The notes under the pieces were generated by a model, which ran no database searches, was not told where the DNA came from, and saw only the letters and a program-made list of their open reading frames with translations. From Flavobacterium psychrophilum (GTDB lineage: Bacteria; Bacteroidota; Bacteroidia; Flavobacteriales; Flavobacteriaceae), in NCBI GenBank assembly GCA_943325515.2, contig CALPPS020000017.1, forward strand, positions 1 to 32,558: a stretch of DNA of 32,558 bases. Direction: 5' to 3'. Positions 26,017 to 32,558 of the stretch are shown here, piece after piece (position 1 is the first letter of the stretch; the number at the start of each line of letters is the position of its first letter). A program made the position numbers and the translations under genes.

Positions 26017-28344
26017 ATGCAACAATATATTTCCCAACTCAACGAAGCCCAACAAGAACCTGTTTATCAAAAAGACGGACCTATGATTATCATTGCAGGT
26101 GCAGGTTCAGGAAAAACGCGTGTGTTAACTGTCCGCATTGCCTATTTGATGAGTTTGGGTGTGGATGCTTTTAACATTTTGGCTTTGACTTTTACCAACA
26201 AAGCAGCGCGCGAAATGAAAAAGCGTATCGGCGATATTGTGGGTGCTGCCGAAGCCAAAAACCTCTGGATGGGAACCTTTCACTCGGTGTTTGCTCGAAT
26301 TCTGAGAAGCGAGTCCGACAAACTAGGGTATCCCTCCAACTTTACCATTTATGACACACAAGATAGTGTCCGATTAATTTCGGCCATCATAAAAGAAATG
26401 CAATTGGATAAAGATATTTATAAACCAAAACAAATTTTAGGCAGAATATCATCCTATAAAAATTCCTTAATTACTGTAAAAGCATACTTCAACAATCCCG
26501 AACTGCAAGAAGCCGATGCTATGAGCAAAAAACCTCGTTTGGGGGATATTTATGCCAATTATGTGGAGAGATGCTTTAAAGCTGGCGCCATGGATTTTGA
26601 TGATTTATTATTAAAAACCAACGAGTTATTAAATCGTTTCCCTGATGTTTTGGCCAAATACCAAGACCGTTTCCGATACATTTTGGTGGATGAGTACCAA
26701 GACACGAACCATTCACAGTATTTGATTGTTCGAGCTTTGAGTGATAGATTTCAGAATATTTGTGTCGTTGGCGATGATGCCCAGAGTATCTATGCCTTCC
26801 GTGGTGCCAATATCAATAACATTCTCAACTTCCAAAAGGATTATGACAATGTAAAAACCTATCGATTAGAGCAAAACTATCGTTCCACAAAAAACATAGT
26901 AGAAGCTGCCAATTCGATTATAGATAAAAATAAAACTAAGTTGGATAAAGTAGTTTGGACTGCCAACGATTATGGTTCCAAAATAAAAGTCCACCGGAGT
27001 GTTACCGATGGAGAAGAAGGACGTTTTGTGGCTGCGGAAATTTTTGAACAAAAGATGCGCAACCAAATGCTCAACGGGCAATTTGCTATTTTATACAGAA
27101 CCAATGCACAATCACGAGCTATGGAAGATGCGTTGAGAAAGCGTGATATTCCGTATCGAATTTATGGTGGTTTGTCGTTTTATCAACGAAAGGAAATTAA
27201 AGATGTGTTGTGTTATTTGCGCTTGGTCATTAATCCAAAAGATGAAGAAGCTTTGGTTCGGGTTATCAATTATCCAGCACGAGGAATTGGCGATACTACT
27301 ATCGAAAAACTTACAGTTGCTGCAAATCACTACAAGCGTTCCATTTTTGAAGTAATGGAAAACATCGATAAAATTGATTTGAAACTTAATACGGGAACCA
27401 AACAAAAATTGGAAGATTTTGTAACGATGATTAAGAGTTTTCAGGTTATCAACGAACAACAAGATGCTTTTGTTTTGACCGAGCATGTTGCCAAGAAAAC
27501 AGGATTAGTTCAAGAACTAAAAAAAGATGCCACACCCGAAGGTATTGCTCGTATTGAGAATATTGAAACCCTTATGGGCGGTATCAAAGACTTCATTGAA
27601 GGGCAAAGAGAAATTGATGGTGCTCGTGGTGCTTTATCTGAATTCCTAGAGGATGTGGCACTCGCGACCGATTTAGACAAAGACACTGGCGATGACGACA
27701 GAGTAGCACTAATGACGATTCACTTGGCTAAAGGTTTGGAGTTTCCTAATGTTTTTATTGTTGGATTGGAAGAAGATTTATTCCCAAGCGCAATGAGTTT
27801 GAACACTCGAAGCGAATTGGAAGAAGAACGTCGTTTGTTTTATGTAGCGTTAACCCGCGCCGAGCATCAAGCTTATTTAACCTATGCACAATCAAGATAC
27901 CGTTGGGGAAAATTAACCGATGCCGAACCATCACGTTTTATAGAAGAAATTAATGATGAGTATTTGGAATATATTAATCCTGTGGACAATGGTGGTTATA
28001 GATATAAACCAACAATGGACTTGGATATTTTTGGCGACATTGATAAATCCAAATTGCGATTAGCAAAACCAGTTGACGGTATACCCCCAAAAAAATATGG
28101 AGATGAACCCGTTTCTTCACTAAATATTCGTAAATTGAAACCTGTTGGCAATGCACCAACAAATACAAATTTGTTTGATAGCAAATTAGCCCTGGGCAAT
28201 GTCGTAATGCATGAACGCTTCGGCAAAGGACAGATTATCAGTATGGAAGGCATTGGCGCAGATAAAAAAGCCGAAATAAAATTTGAAGTAGGCGGAATAA
28301 AGAAACTCTTGTTACGATTTGCAAAGTTGGATGTCATTGGATAG
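26017..28344 (+). CDS. UvrD/PcrA-type superfamily 1A DNA helicase
   Basis: A 775-residue 3'-5' DNA helicase with all SF1A motifs in order: Walker A AGAGSGKT at 27-34; Ia ALTFTNKAAREMKKRI; Walker B LVDEYQDTNHSQY (Asp225-Glu226); III VVGDDAQSIYAFRGA; IV LEQNYRST; V MTIHLAKGLEFPNVFIVGL; VI RRLFYVALTRAEHQAYL. After the helicase core comes a linker and a C-terminal Tudor-like fold (VVMHERFGKGQIISMEG and KKLLLRFAKL), which in PcrA/UvrD contacts RNA polymerase. It is probably the cell's main UvrD, acting in excision repair and in clearing replication-transcription conflicts. The symbol could be uvrD or pcrA, so I leave it blank. A clear promoter match lies upstream. Confidence 0.95.
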   Translation: MQQYISQLNEAQQEPVYQKDGPMIIIAGAGSGKTRVLTVRIAYLMSLGVDAFNILALTFTNKAAREMKKRIGDIVGAAEAKNLWMGTFHSVFARILRSESDKLGYPSNFTIYDTQDSVRLISAIIKEMQLDKDIYKPKQILGRISSYKNSLITVKAYFNNPELQEADAMSKKPRLGDIYANYVERCFKAGAMDFDDLLLKTNELLNRFPDVLAKYQDRFRYILVDEYQDTNHSQYLIVRALSDRFQNICVVGDDAQSIYAFRGANINNILNFQKDYDNVKTYRLEQNYRSTKNIVEAANSIIDKNKTKLDKVVWTANDYGSKIKVHRSVTDGEEGRFVAAEIFEQKMRNQMLNGQFAILYRTNAQSRAMEDALRKRDIPYRIYGGLSFYQRKEIKDVLCYLRLVINPKDEEALVRVINYPARGIGDTTIEKLTVAANHYKRSIFEVMENIDKIDLKLNTGTKQKLEDFVTMIKSFQVINEQQDAFVLTEHVAKKTGLVQELKKDATPEGIARIENIETLMGGIKDFIEGQREIDGARGALSEFLEDVALATDLDKDTGDDDRVALMTIHLAKGLEFPNVFIVGLEEDLFPSAMSLNTRSELEEERRLFYVALTRAEHQAYLTYAQSRYRWGKLTDAEPSRFIEEINDEYLEYINPVDNGGYRYKPTMDLDIFGDIDKSKLRLAKPVDGIPPKKYGDEPVSSLNIRKLKPVGNAPTNTNLFDSKLALGNVVMHERFGKGQIISMEGIGADKKAEIKFEVGGIKKLLLRFAKLDVIG

Positions 28345-28350
28345 AAGAGA

Positions 28351-28399
28351 GAAGCAAGATGCAAGAAACAAGAAGCAAGAGGCAAGACGAAAGAAATAA
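28351..28399 (+). repeat. Degenerate heptanucleotide array (seven units)
   Basis: Starting six bases after the helicase stop codon, seven consecutive 7-base units all begin with GA; GAAGCAA occurs twice and GATGCAA once. The consensus is GAnGCAA, drifting to GACGAAA and GAAATAA at the end. It lies in the 130-base gap before the Sua5-like gene. The same family, inverted, occurs at 13173-13221 and 29143-29177. I see no terminator or clear promoter in the rest of the gap. Confidence 0.8.
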
Positions 28400-28474
28400 G
28401 ATTTTTGCTAATAGATAATTATAGTAATCAATACACTAGAGAATAAGTCTTTTCTCTTTCATTTTTTTCTAATT

Positions 28475-29095
28475 ATGGCCGAATTCATAAAAATATACGA
28501 AGACAAACCCAACGAAGCTGCTATCAAAAAAGTAGTAGACGCGTTGCGTAATGGTGGTTTGATAATTTATCCTACTGATACCGTCTATGGTTTAGGATGC
28601 GATATTACCAATTCGAAAGCCTTAGAACGTGTTGCCAAAATAAAAGGCATCAAATTGGAGAAAGCTAATTTCTCTTTTGTATGCAGTGATTTGAGTAATT
28701 TATCCGATTATGCAAAGCAAATTGATACTGCAACATTCAAAATACTAAAACGAGCACTTCCTGGACCATATACTTTTATTCTCCCTGGTAACAATGATTT
28801 GCCAAAGGAATTTCGAAAAAAGAAAACCGTTGGTATTCGTGTACCCGATAATAATATTGCTATAGAAATCGTTAGGATGTTGGGTAATCCAATTGTGTCA
28901 ACTTCTATCCATGATGATGATGAAGTATTAGAGTATTCCACGGACCCCGAACTCATTTTTGAAAAATGGCAAAACAAAGTTGATTTAGTTATCGATGGGG
29001 GTTATGGTGATAACGTTGGTTCCACCATTATCGATTTATCGGGTTATGAACCCATAGTGCTTCGAGAAGGCAAGGGCGATCCAGATATATTTTAG
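28475..29095 (+). CDS. L-threonylcarbamoyladenylate synthase-like (Sua5/YciO/YrdC family)
   Basis: A 206-residue YrdC-domain protein. The N-terminal nucleotide and threonine site reads LIIYPTDTVYGLGCD (residues 29-43), followed by AKIKGIKLEKANFSFVCSDL, LPGPYTFILPGN and VGIRVPDN. In the family these proteins make threonylcarbamoyl-AMP for t6A37 modification of ANN-decoding tRNAs. The sequence around KGIKLEKANFSFVCSD looks closer to the YciO branch than to TsaC, where the motif is KxR (KGR/KRP). YciO enzymes are much less active, so the t6A role is plausible but not assured. The ATG at 28475 fits. It is followed by a bidirectional terminator. Confidence 0.85.
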   Translation: MAEFIKIYEDKPNEAAIKKVVDALRNGGLIIYPTDTVYGLGCDITNSKALERVAKIKGIKLEKANFSFVCSDLSNLSDYAKQIDTATFKILKRALPGPYTFILPGNNDLPKEFRKKKTVGIRVPDNNIAIEIVRMLGNPIVSTSIHDDDEVLEYSTDPELIFEKWQNKVDLVIDGGYGDNVGSTIIDLSGYEPIVLREGKGDPDIF

Positions 29096-29107
29096 TATTT
29101 AATACAT

Positions 29108-29139
29108 AAAAAAAGTCCCGATTTCTCGAGACATTTTTT
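29108..29139. terminator. Bidirectional terminator between convergent genes
   Basis: Stem GTCCCGA / TCGAGAC with one central C/A mismatch and loop TTTC, flanked by seven A on the left and six T on the right. It can therefore end transcription of the Sua5-like gene (+) and the OmpA-like gene (-). On the minus strand the mismatch becomes a G-T pair, so the stem is more stable there. Confidence 0.75.
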
Positions 29140-29142
29140 GAT

Positions 29143-29177
29143 AAGAGTCTTTGCTCTTGCTTCTTTTATCTTTTTTC
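29143..29177 (-). repeat. Degenerate heptanucleotide array (five units)
   Basis: On the minus strand five consecutive 7-base units begin with GA, including GAAGCAA followed by GAGCAAA. The corresponding adjacent pair in the array at 13173-13221 is the same except for one base. It lies just before the stop codon of the OmpA-like gene, next to the bidirectional terminator. Confidence 0.7.
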
Positions 29178-29186
29178 TAAAAATAA

Positions 29187-30023
29187 CTATTGTTTTTGAT
29201 TCTTCATCTCTTTTTCAATCATATCGTAGAATTCATCAATTTTTGGTAAAATTACGACACGTGTTCTTCTGTTTTTAGTTCTATTGTCAGCAGTTGTATT
29301 ATCTGCTAATGGTATAAATTCACTTCTTCCGGCTGCTATCAATTGAGACGGTTTTACTCCTAAGTCTTTAGTTAATACTCTTACGATAGCCGTAGAACGT
29401 TTTACACTTAAATCCCAGTTGTCAAGTAAAATAGCATTACCAGTAAACGGAACATTATCAGTATGACCTTCTACCATACATTCAAAAGTTGGTCTACTGT
29501 TAATCACTTTAGCTACTTTAGCCAACACTTCTTTTGCTTTGTCACTTACCGTAAAACTACCACTTTTGAATAATAATTTATCAGCTATAGATATAAAAAC
29601 CACTCCTTTTTCTACATTCACTTCAATATCAGGATCAGAAATTCCAACTGAGCTTTTTAAGCTTGTTACTAAAGCAAGTGTAACACTATCTTTCTTAGTC
29701 AAAGCATCTTGCAGTCGAGATATTTTAAGGTCTTTCTCTTTTAAACTTTCCAATGATTTTTCAAGATTTTGTGCCCCTTTTGTAGTTAGGACAGTCAATT
29801 CTTTAGAGTTGTTAATTAAATCAGTATTATTTTGTTTTAAATAATCTGCCTGTTTTGAAAGGGCATCTTTTTCAGATAAACACAAGTTTAATTTAACAGT
29901 AGTTGAATTCAATAAGTCTTGACATTCTTTGTTTTGCGCTTCTAAAGCAGCAATTTTTTTCTTAGTACCACACGAGGTAAGGGTTAGGGCAACTAACGAA
30001 AGTGCAAAAAATACTTTTTTCAT
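29187..30023 (-). CDS. OmpA-family outer-membrane lipoprotein with coiled coil
   Basis: A 278-residue lipoprotein. The signal peptide ends in the lipobox LTSC, with Cys18 as the lipidated residue. Residues about 22-125 form a coiled coil (KKIAALEAQNKECQDLL onward). The C-terminal OmpA/MotB peptidoglycan-binding domain spans about 150-265, with VEGHTDNVPF, NWDLSVKRSTAIVRVL and the DNRTKNRRTRVVI motif carrying the diaminopimelate-contacting Asp and Arg. It probably tethers the outer membrane to peptidoglycan. Members of this shape are near-universal in Flavobacteriaceae. A TACTTTTG element lies upstream on the minus strand, with a TTG 24 nt away, just outside the usual spacing. The GT2 gene precedes it by 83 bases on the same strand. 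Confidence 0.9.
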   Translation of the reverse strand: MKKVFFALSLVALTLTSCGTKKKIAALEAQNKECQDLLNSTTVKLNLCLSEKDALSKQADYLKQNNTDLINNSKELTVLTTKGAQNLEKSLESLKEKDLKISRLQDALTKKDSVTLALVTSLKSSVGISDPDIEVNVEKGVVFISIADKLLFKSGSFTVSDKAKEVLAKVAKVINSRPTFECMVEGHTDNVPFTGNAILLDNWDLSVKRSTAIVRVLTKDLGVKPSQLIAAGRSEFIPLADNTTADNRTKNRRTRVVILPKIDEFYDMIEKEMKNQKQ

Positions 30024-30046
30024 AGATAGTTTAATTAAAATTTATA

Positions 30047-30081
30047 CAAAAGTACGAATTATTTTAGTTTTAGAGTTTCAA
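30047..30081 (-). promoter_or_regulatory. Near-consensus promoter for the OmpA-like gene
   Basis: Minus-strand TTG (30081-30079), a 24-nt spacer and TACTTTTG (30054-30047), 23 bases before the ATG. The spacer is one base longer than the usual 17-23 range. Confidence 0.4.
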
Positions 30082-30106
30082 TTCAAATGATAAACTCTTG
30101 TTAAAA

Positions 30107-31096
30107 TCACTGTTCAAAAACGGTGCCGTTCTTAATAAAATAATCATAAATGATACTTTTTTTATGATAGTAATGGCAAGTGGTTTTTCCTTTCCGTTTC
30201 TTTAAATTGCTATTAATCAAATGATAAAAATGAAAATGAGCTTTCAAAATTGCAACGCAATGTTTAAATTTTCCTTTAAAAATAAATTGAATTCCTGCCA
30301 AACCATCTAAACAAAGTCTTGCAAATAGAATAGGAACCAATTTGTTTTCGGGCAAATTCTTAGTAAGCATTAACAAAGAATTTCTAAAGTTTAAAAATGT
30401 CTTTTTAGGATTATTTTCGTTTAGTGTAGCACCGCCAACATGGTACACTACCGATTTTGAAGTATACATTGCTATATAACCCATATTAAAAGCGCGCCAA
30501 CACAAGTCAATTTCTTCCTGATGTGCAAAAAAATCATCATCAAAACCATTTAGTTTTCGATAGACTTCTTTTCTAATGAAAAAACAAGCACCACTTGCCC
30601 AAAATATTTCTCTATCATCATCATATTGCCCATTGTCTTTTTCAATAGTATCAAAAATTCTGCCTCTGCAAAATGGATACCCAAACTGATCTATAAAACC
30701 ACCAGCAGCGCCTGCATACTCAAAATACTCTCTGCGTTTATAATCTAGTATTTTCGGTTGGATAATGCCTATAGAAGACTCTTTTTCAAAAATAGATAGT
30801 ATAGGAGAAAGCCATCCTTCAGAAACTTCTATATCCGAATTTACTAAGGCATAATAGTCTTCTTCTACCTGTTGTAGCGCCACATTATAACCTGTTGCAA
30901 AACCATAATTTCCATCGTTCTGAATAATCTTAACACTCGGAAATTGAGTTGTAATGATTTCAACAGAAGAGTCTGTTGAAGCATTATCGACTACGTAAAC
31001 CGTTGCTTCTTCAGAATACCTCACCACAAAAGGCAAGAACTGCTCCAACAGTTTTGCTCCATTCCAATTTAGTATGACTACAGCAATTTTTTTCAA
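30107..31096 (-). CDS. Glycosyltransferase family 2
   Basis: A 329-residue GT-A fold transferase. The nucleotide-binding start is IAVVILNWNGAKLLEQFLP (residues 4-22) with VVDNASTDSS at about 35-44. The metal-binding region reads ALVNSDIEV, and the acceptor-side motif is HQEEIDLCWRAFNMGY. It belongs with rhamnosyltransferase-like GT2 enzymes that build surface polysaccharide, but donor and acceptor are unknown. The start codon is TTG at 31096: an in-frame TAA lies two codons upstream and the next residues match the usual family N-terminus. It has no transmembrane anchor of its own. It is divergent from the HsdR-N-like gene, 58 bases apart. Confidence 0.9.
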   Translation of the reverse strand: MKKIAVVILNWNGAKLLEQFLPFVVRYSEEATVYVVDNASTDSSVEIITTQFPSVKIIQNDGNYGFATGYNVALQQVEEDYYALVNSDIEVSEGWLSPILSIFEKESSIGIIQPKILDYKRREYFEYAGAAGGFIDQFGYPFCRGRIFDTIEKDNGQYDDDREIFWASGACFFIRKEVYRKLNGFDDDFFAHQEEIDLCWRAFNMGYIAMYTSKSVVYHVGGATLNENNPKKTFLNFRNSLLMLTKNLPENKLVPILFARLCLDGLAGIQFIFKGKFKHCVAILKAHFHFYHLINSNLKKRKGKTTCHYYHKKSIIYDYFIKNGTVFEQ

Positions 31097-31119
31097 TGGT
31101 TATTTGGTTAGGCTTTAAT

Positions 31120-31150
31120 TTGGTTATTCGATTATTTGACAATAAATTTG
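31120..31150 (+). promoter_or_regulatory. Promoter match abutting the ATG of the HsdR-N-like gene
   Basis: TTG (31120-31122), a 20-nt spacer and TAAATTTG (31143-31150). The ATG is at 31155, only four bases after the -7 element, so the transcript would begin at or next to the start codon. Confidence 0.5.
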
Positions 31151-31154
31151 CTCA

Positions 31155-31604
31155 ATGCAAAAACTTAATTTTCCTTCTTATTCGTTTCGCTTCAAAAATA
31201 GTGAAAATAAAGTCTCCATTTTTGATGACATAAGGAAAAAATTTATCATTCTTACACCCGAAGAATGGGTTAGACAACACACAATTCAATTTCTGTTACA
31301 AGAAAAGAACTACCCCAAATCATATCTTAATGTTGAAAAACTGATAACAATTAATGATATAAACAAAAGATATGATATTGTTGTTTTTCATCCCAATGGA
31401 GATTTTTTTTTGTTGATAGAATGTAAAGCACCCGAAGTAAAAATAGACCAAAATACCTTTGACCAAATAGCACGCTACAATCTTAAACTCAAAGCAAAAT
31501 ACCTAATGGTTACTAATGGAGTAAATCACTACTTTTGTCAAATGGATTTTGAGAATGAGCAGTATATTTTTTTGTCTGAGCTTCCAGATTTTATTAACAA
31601 ATAA
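31155..31604 (+). CDS. Orphan HsdR-N-like (HSDR_N_2) putative nuclease domain protein
   Basis: A 149-residue protein that is little more than a single PD-(D/E)xK-type domain, as found at the N-terminus of type I restriction HsdR subunits. After ILTPEEWVRQHTIQFLLQ, the putative metal site is the Asp of RYDIVVF followed by LLIECKAPEVKI (E-x-K), then the conserved FDQIARYN helix and LMVTNGVNHYF. There is no helicase part and no hsdM or hsdS nearby, so it is not a restriction system. In related genomes I recall the same gene beside holA, suggesting a conserved housekeeping role that remains undefined. A promoter match lies immediately upstream and holA starts 30 bases downstream. Confidence 0.85.
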   Translation: MQKLNFPSYSFRFKNSENKVSIFDDIRKKFIILTPEEWVRQHTIQFLLQEKNYPKSYLNVEKLITINDINKRYDIVVFHPNGDFFLLIECKAPEVKIDQNTFDQIARYNLKLKAKYLMVTNGVNHYFCQMDFENEQYIFLSELPDFINK

Positions 31605-31634
31605 TCAAATTAACGCATAATCCCTTCAATTCAA

Positions 31635-32558
31635 TTGGACGAAGTACTTAAAATAATCAACGATATAAAAGCTGGTAACATAAAACCTATCTATTTTCTG
31701 ATGGGTGAGGAACCCTATTATATTGATCGCATAACTGAATACCTAGAAAATAATTTACTGACAGAAGAAGAAAAAGGTTTCAACCAAATGGTATTATATG
31801 GTCGCGACACCACTATTGATGATATTGTAGCCAATGCCAAACGCTACCCAATGATGGCAGAGCGCCAAGTAGTTATAATAAAAGAAGCACAACATCTAGC
31901 TAAAGAAATTGATAAGTTAGAACCTTATGCCGAAAATCCTCAACCTACAACGGTTTTGGTCATGGCCTATAAATATAAAACCATTGACAAACGCAAGAAG
32001 ATAGCCAAAACCATTTATAAACACGGGTTGGTTTATGAAAGCAAAAAAATGTATGAAAATCAAGTAGGGCAGTGGATTAACCGTGTTCTGCAAGGCAGAG
32101 GTTATAAAATAGAACCCAAAGCCAATGCGATGCTAGTAGCTTTTCTAGGCAATGACCTAAGCCGAATAGCTAACGAATTAACCAAACTCGAAATCATCTT
32201 GCCAAAAGGTAGTACTATTTTGCCTAGTCATATAGAAGAAAACATTGGCTTTAGTAAAGATTTTAATGTCTTTGAATTCCGAAAAGCCATTGGCGATGCC
32301 AACCAGTTTAGGGCTTATCAAATAGCAGAATATTTTTCTCAAAACCAAAAAGAAAACCCAATGGTGTTGGTCAACGGACAAGTGTTTTCATTTTTCTCGA
32401 GCTTGTTACACTATCATGGACTGAAAGATAAATCACCAGCCAATGTAGCAAAAGCATTAAGAGTAAATCCTTTTTTTGTGAATGACTATATTAGTGCCGC
32501 TAGGAATTACCCAATGCGAAAAGTAAGCGCTATAGTGGCTACCCTGCGCGATATAGAT
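31635..32558 (+). CDS. holA: DNA polymerase III subunit delta, 5' part (3' end outside window)
   Basis: Clamp-loader delta subunit, which opens the sliding beta clamp for loading onto DNA. The reading frame is open to the last base (308 codons), so the C-terminus is missing; the full length should be about 330-340. The start is the TTG at 31635, giving MDEVLKIINDIKAGNIKPIY. The only in-frame alternatives before the upstream stop are ATT, ATC or ATA codons. Family features are IYFLMGEEPYYIDRI, YPMMAERQVVIIKEAQHL, LGNDLSRIANELTKLEI and the FEFRKAIGDANQFRAYQIAEYF helix of domain III. It probably shares a transcript with the HsdR-N-like gene. Confidence 0.93.
   Translation, partial: MDEVLKIINDIKAGNIKPIYFLMGEEPYYIDRITEYLENNLLTEEEKGFNQMVLYGRDTTIDDIVANAKRYPMMAERQVVIIKEAQHLAKEIDKLEPYAENPQPTTVLVMAYKYKTIDKRKKIAKTIYKHGLVYESKKMYENQVGQWINRVLQGRGYKIEPKANAMLVAFLGNDLSRIANELTKLEIILPKGSTILPSHIEENIGFSKDFNVFEFRKAIGDANQFRAYQIAEYFSQNQKENPMVLVNGQVFSFFSSLLHYHGLKDKSPANVAKALRVNPFFVNDYISAARNYPMRKVSAIVATLRDID

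Noticed and set aside
27996..28385. 129-codon minus-strand open frame overlapping the end of the helicase and the heptamer array
   Set aside because: It is antisense to the helicase C-terminal domain. Its N-terminal part is just the translated repeat array.
28345..28400. CRISPR array
   Set aside because: The units are 7 bases long, contiguous and without spacers, and there is no cas gene in the window.
31155..31604. Type I restriction-modification or other defence system
   Set aside because: Only an HsdR-N-like domain is present; no helicase, methyltransferase, specificity subunit or other defence gene lies nearby.

Overview
The window looks like a chromosomal segment of a low-GC member of the Bacteroidetes, most likely Flavobacterium or a close relative. 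Four things point there: two secreted proteins with C-terminal type IX secretion (T9SS) sorting domains, a fused E1 alpha/beta 2-oxoacid dehydrogenase, upstream elements of the flavobacterial type (TTG, 17-23 nt spacer, TAnnTTTG), and weak or absent Shine-Dalgarno sequences. Gene content is mostly housekeeping. I see no prophage, insertion sequence, CRISPR array, rRNA or tRNA, and no convincing multi-gene defence or otherwise new system.

Layout. 1-2167 (+): the 3' part of chorismate synthase, then a SLC1/DAACS-type symporter. 2233-5474 (+): two paralogous T9SS cargo proteins in tandem. 5519-8116 (-): a DCC-family thiol-disulfide protein behind mutS2. 8201-8866 (+): ung. 8903-12014 (-): a same-strand run of SUI1/YciH, a nucleoside phosphorylase, a cytosolic periplasmic-binding-protein-like protein and a membrane-anchored transglutaminase-like protein. 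12090-13043 (-): a 2OG-Fe(II) oxygenase, divergent from the E1 fusion (13286-15262). 15464-16057 (+): a VTT/DedA-like membrane protein. 16091-17764 (-): an APC amino acid permease, divergent from katG (17943-20147). 20200-20574 (-): a DoxX-like membrane protein. 20739-25338 (+): a compact pabB-tilS-dsbD run. 25364-25885 (-): a small conserved membrane protein, divergent from a UvrD/PcrA helicase (26017-28344). 28475-29095 (+): a Sua5/YciO/YrdC protein. 29187-31096 (-): an OmpA-type lipoprotein and a GT2 glycosyltransferase. 31155-32558 (+): an orphan HsdR-N-like nuclease and the 5' part of holA.

Functional groupings are loose. DNA repair and replication are represented by mutS2, ung, the UvrD helicase and holA; chorismate metabolism by aroC and pabB; tRNA modification by tilS and the Sua5-like protein; redox and peroxide handling by katG, dsbD and the DCC protein.

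The most unusual material lies outside conventional gene calls. (1) The T9SS paralogues share an almost identical ~150-bp 3' end that runs through the terminator into the last codons of the neighbouring DCC gene, leaving a DCC-gene remnant after the first copy. (2) Three intergenic stretches are degenerate heptanucleotide arrays of one purine-rich family, and one of them abuts the predicted E1 promoter. (3) A different heptamer array lies inside pabB. (4) Two mutually exclusive hairpins overlap the end of the binding-protein gene and the leader of the transglutaminase gene. (5) The predicted promoter of the HsdR-N-like gene sits so close to its ATG that the mRNA would be leaderless or nearly so. 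No gap without a gene exceeds 300 bases; the longest is 13044-13285.
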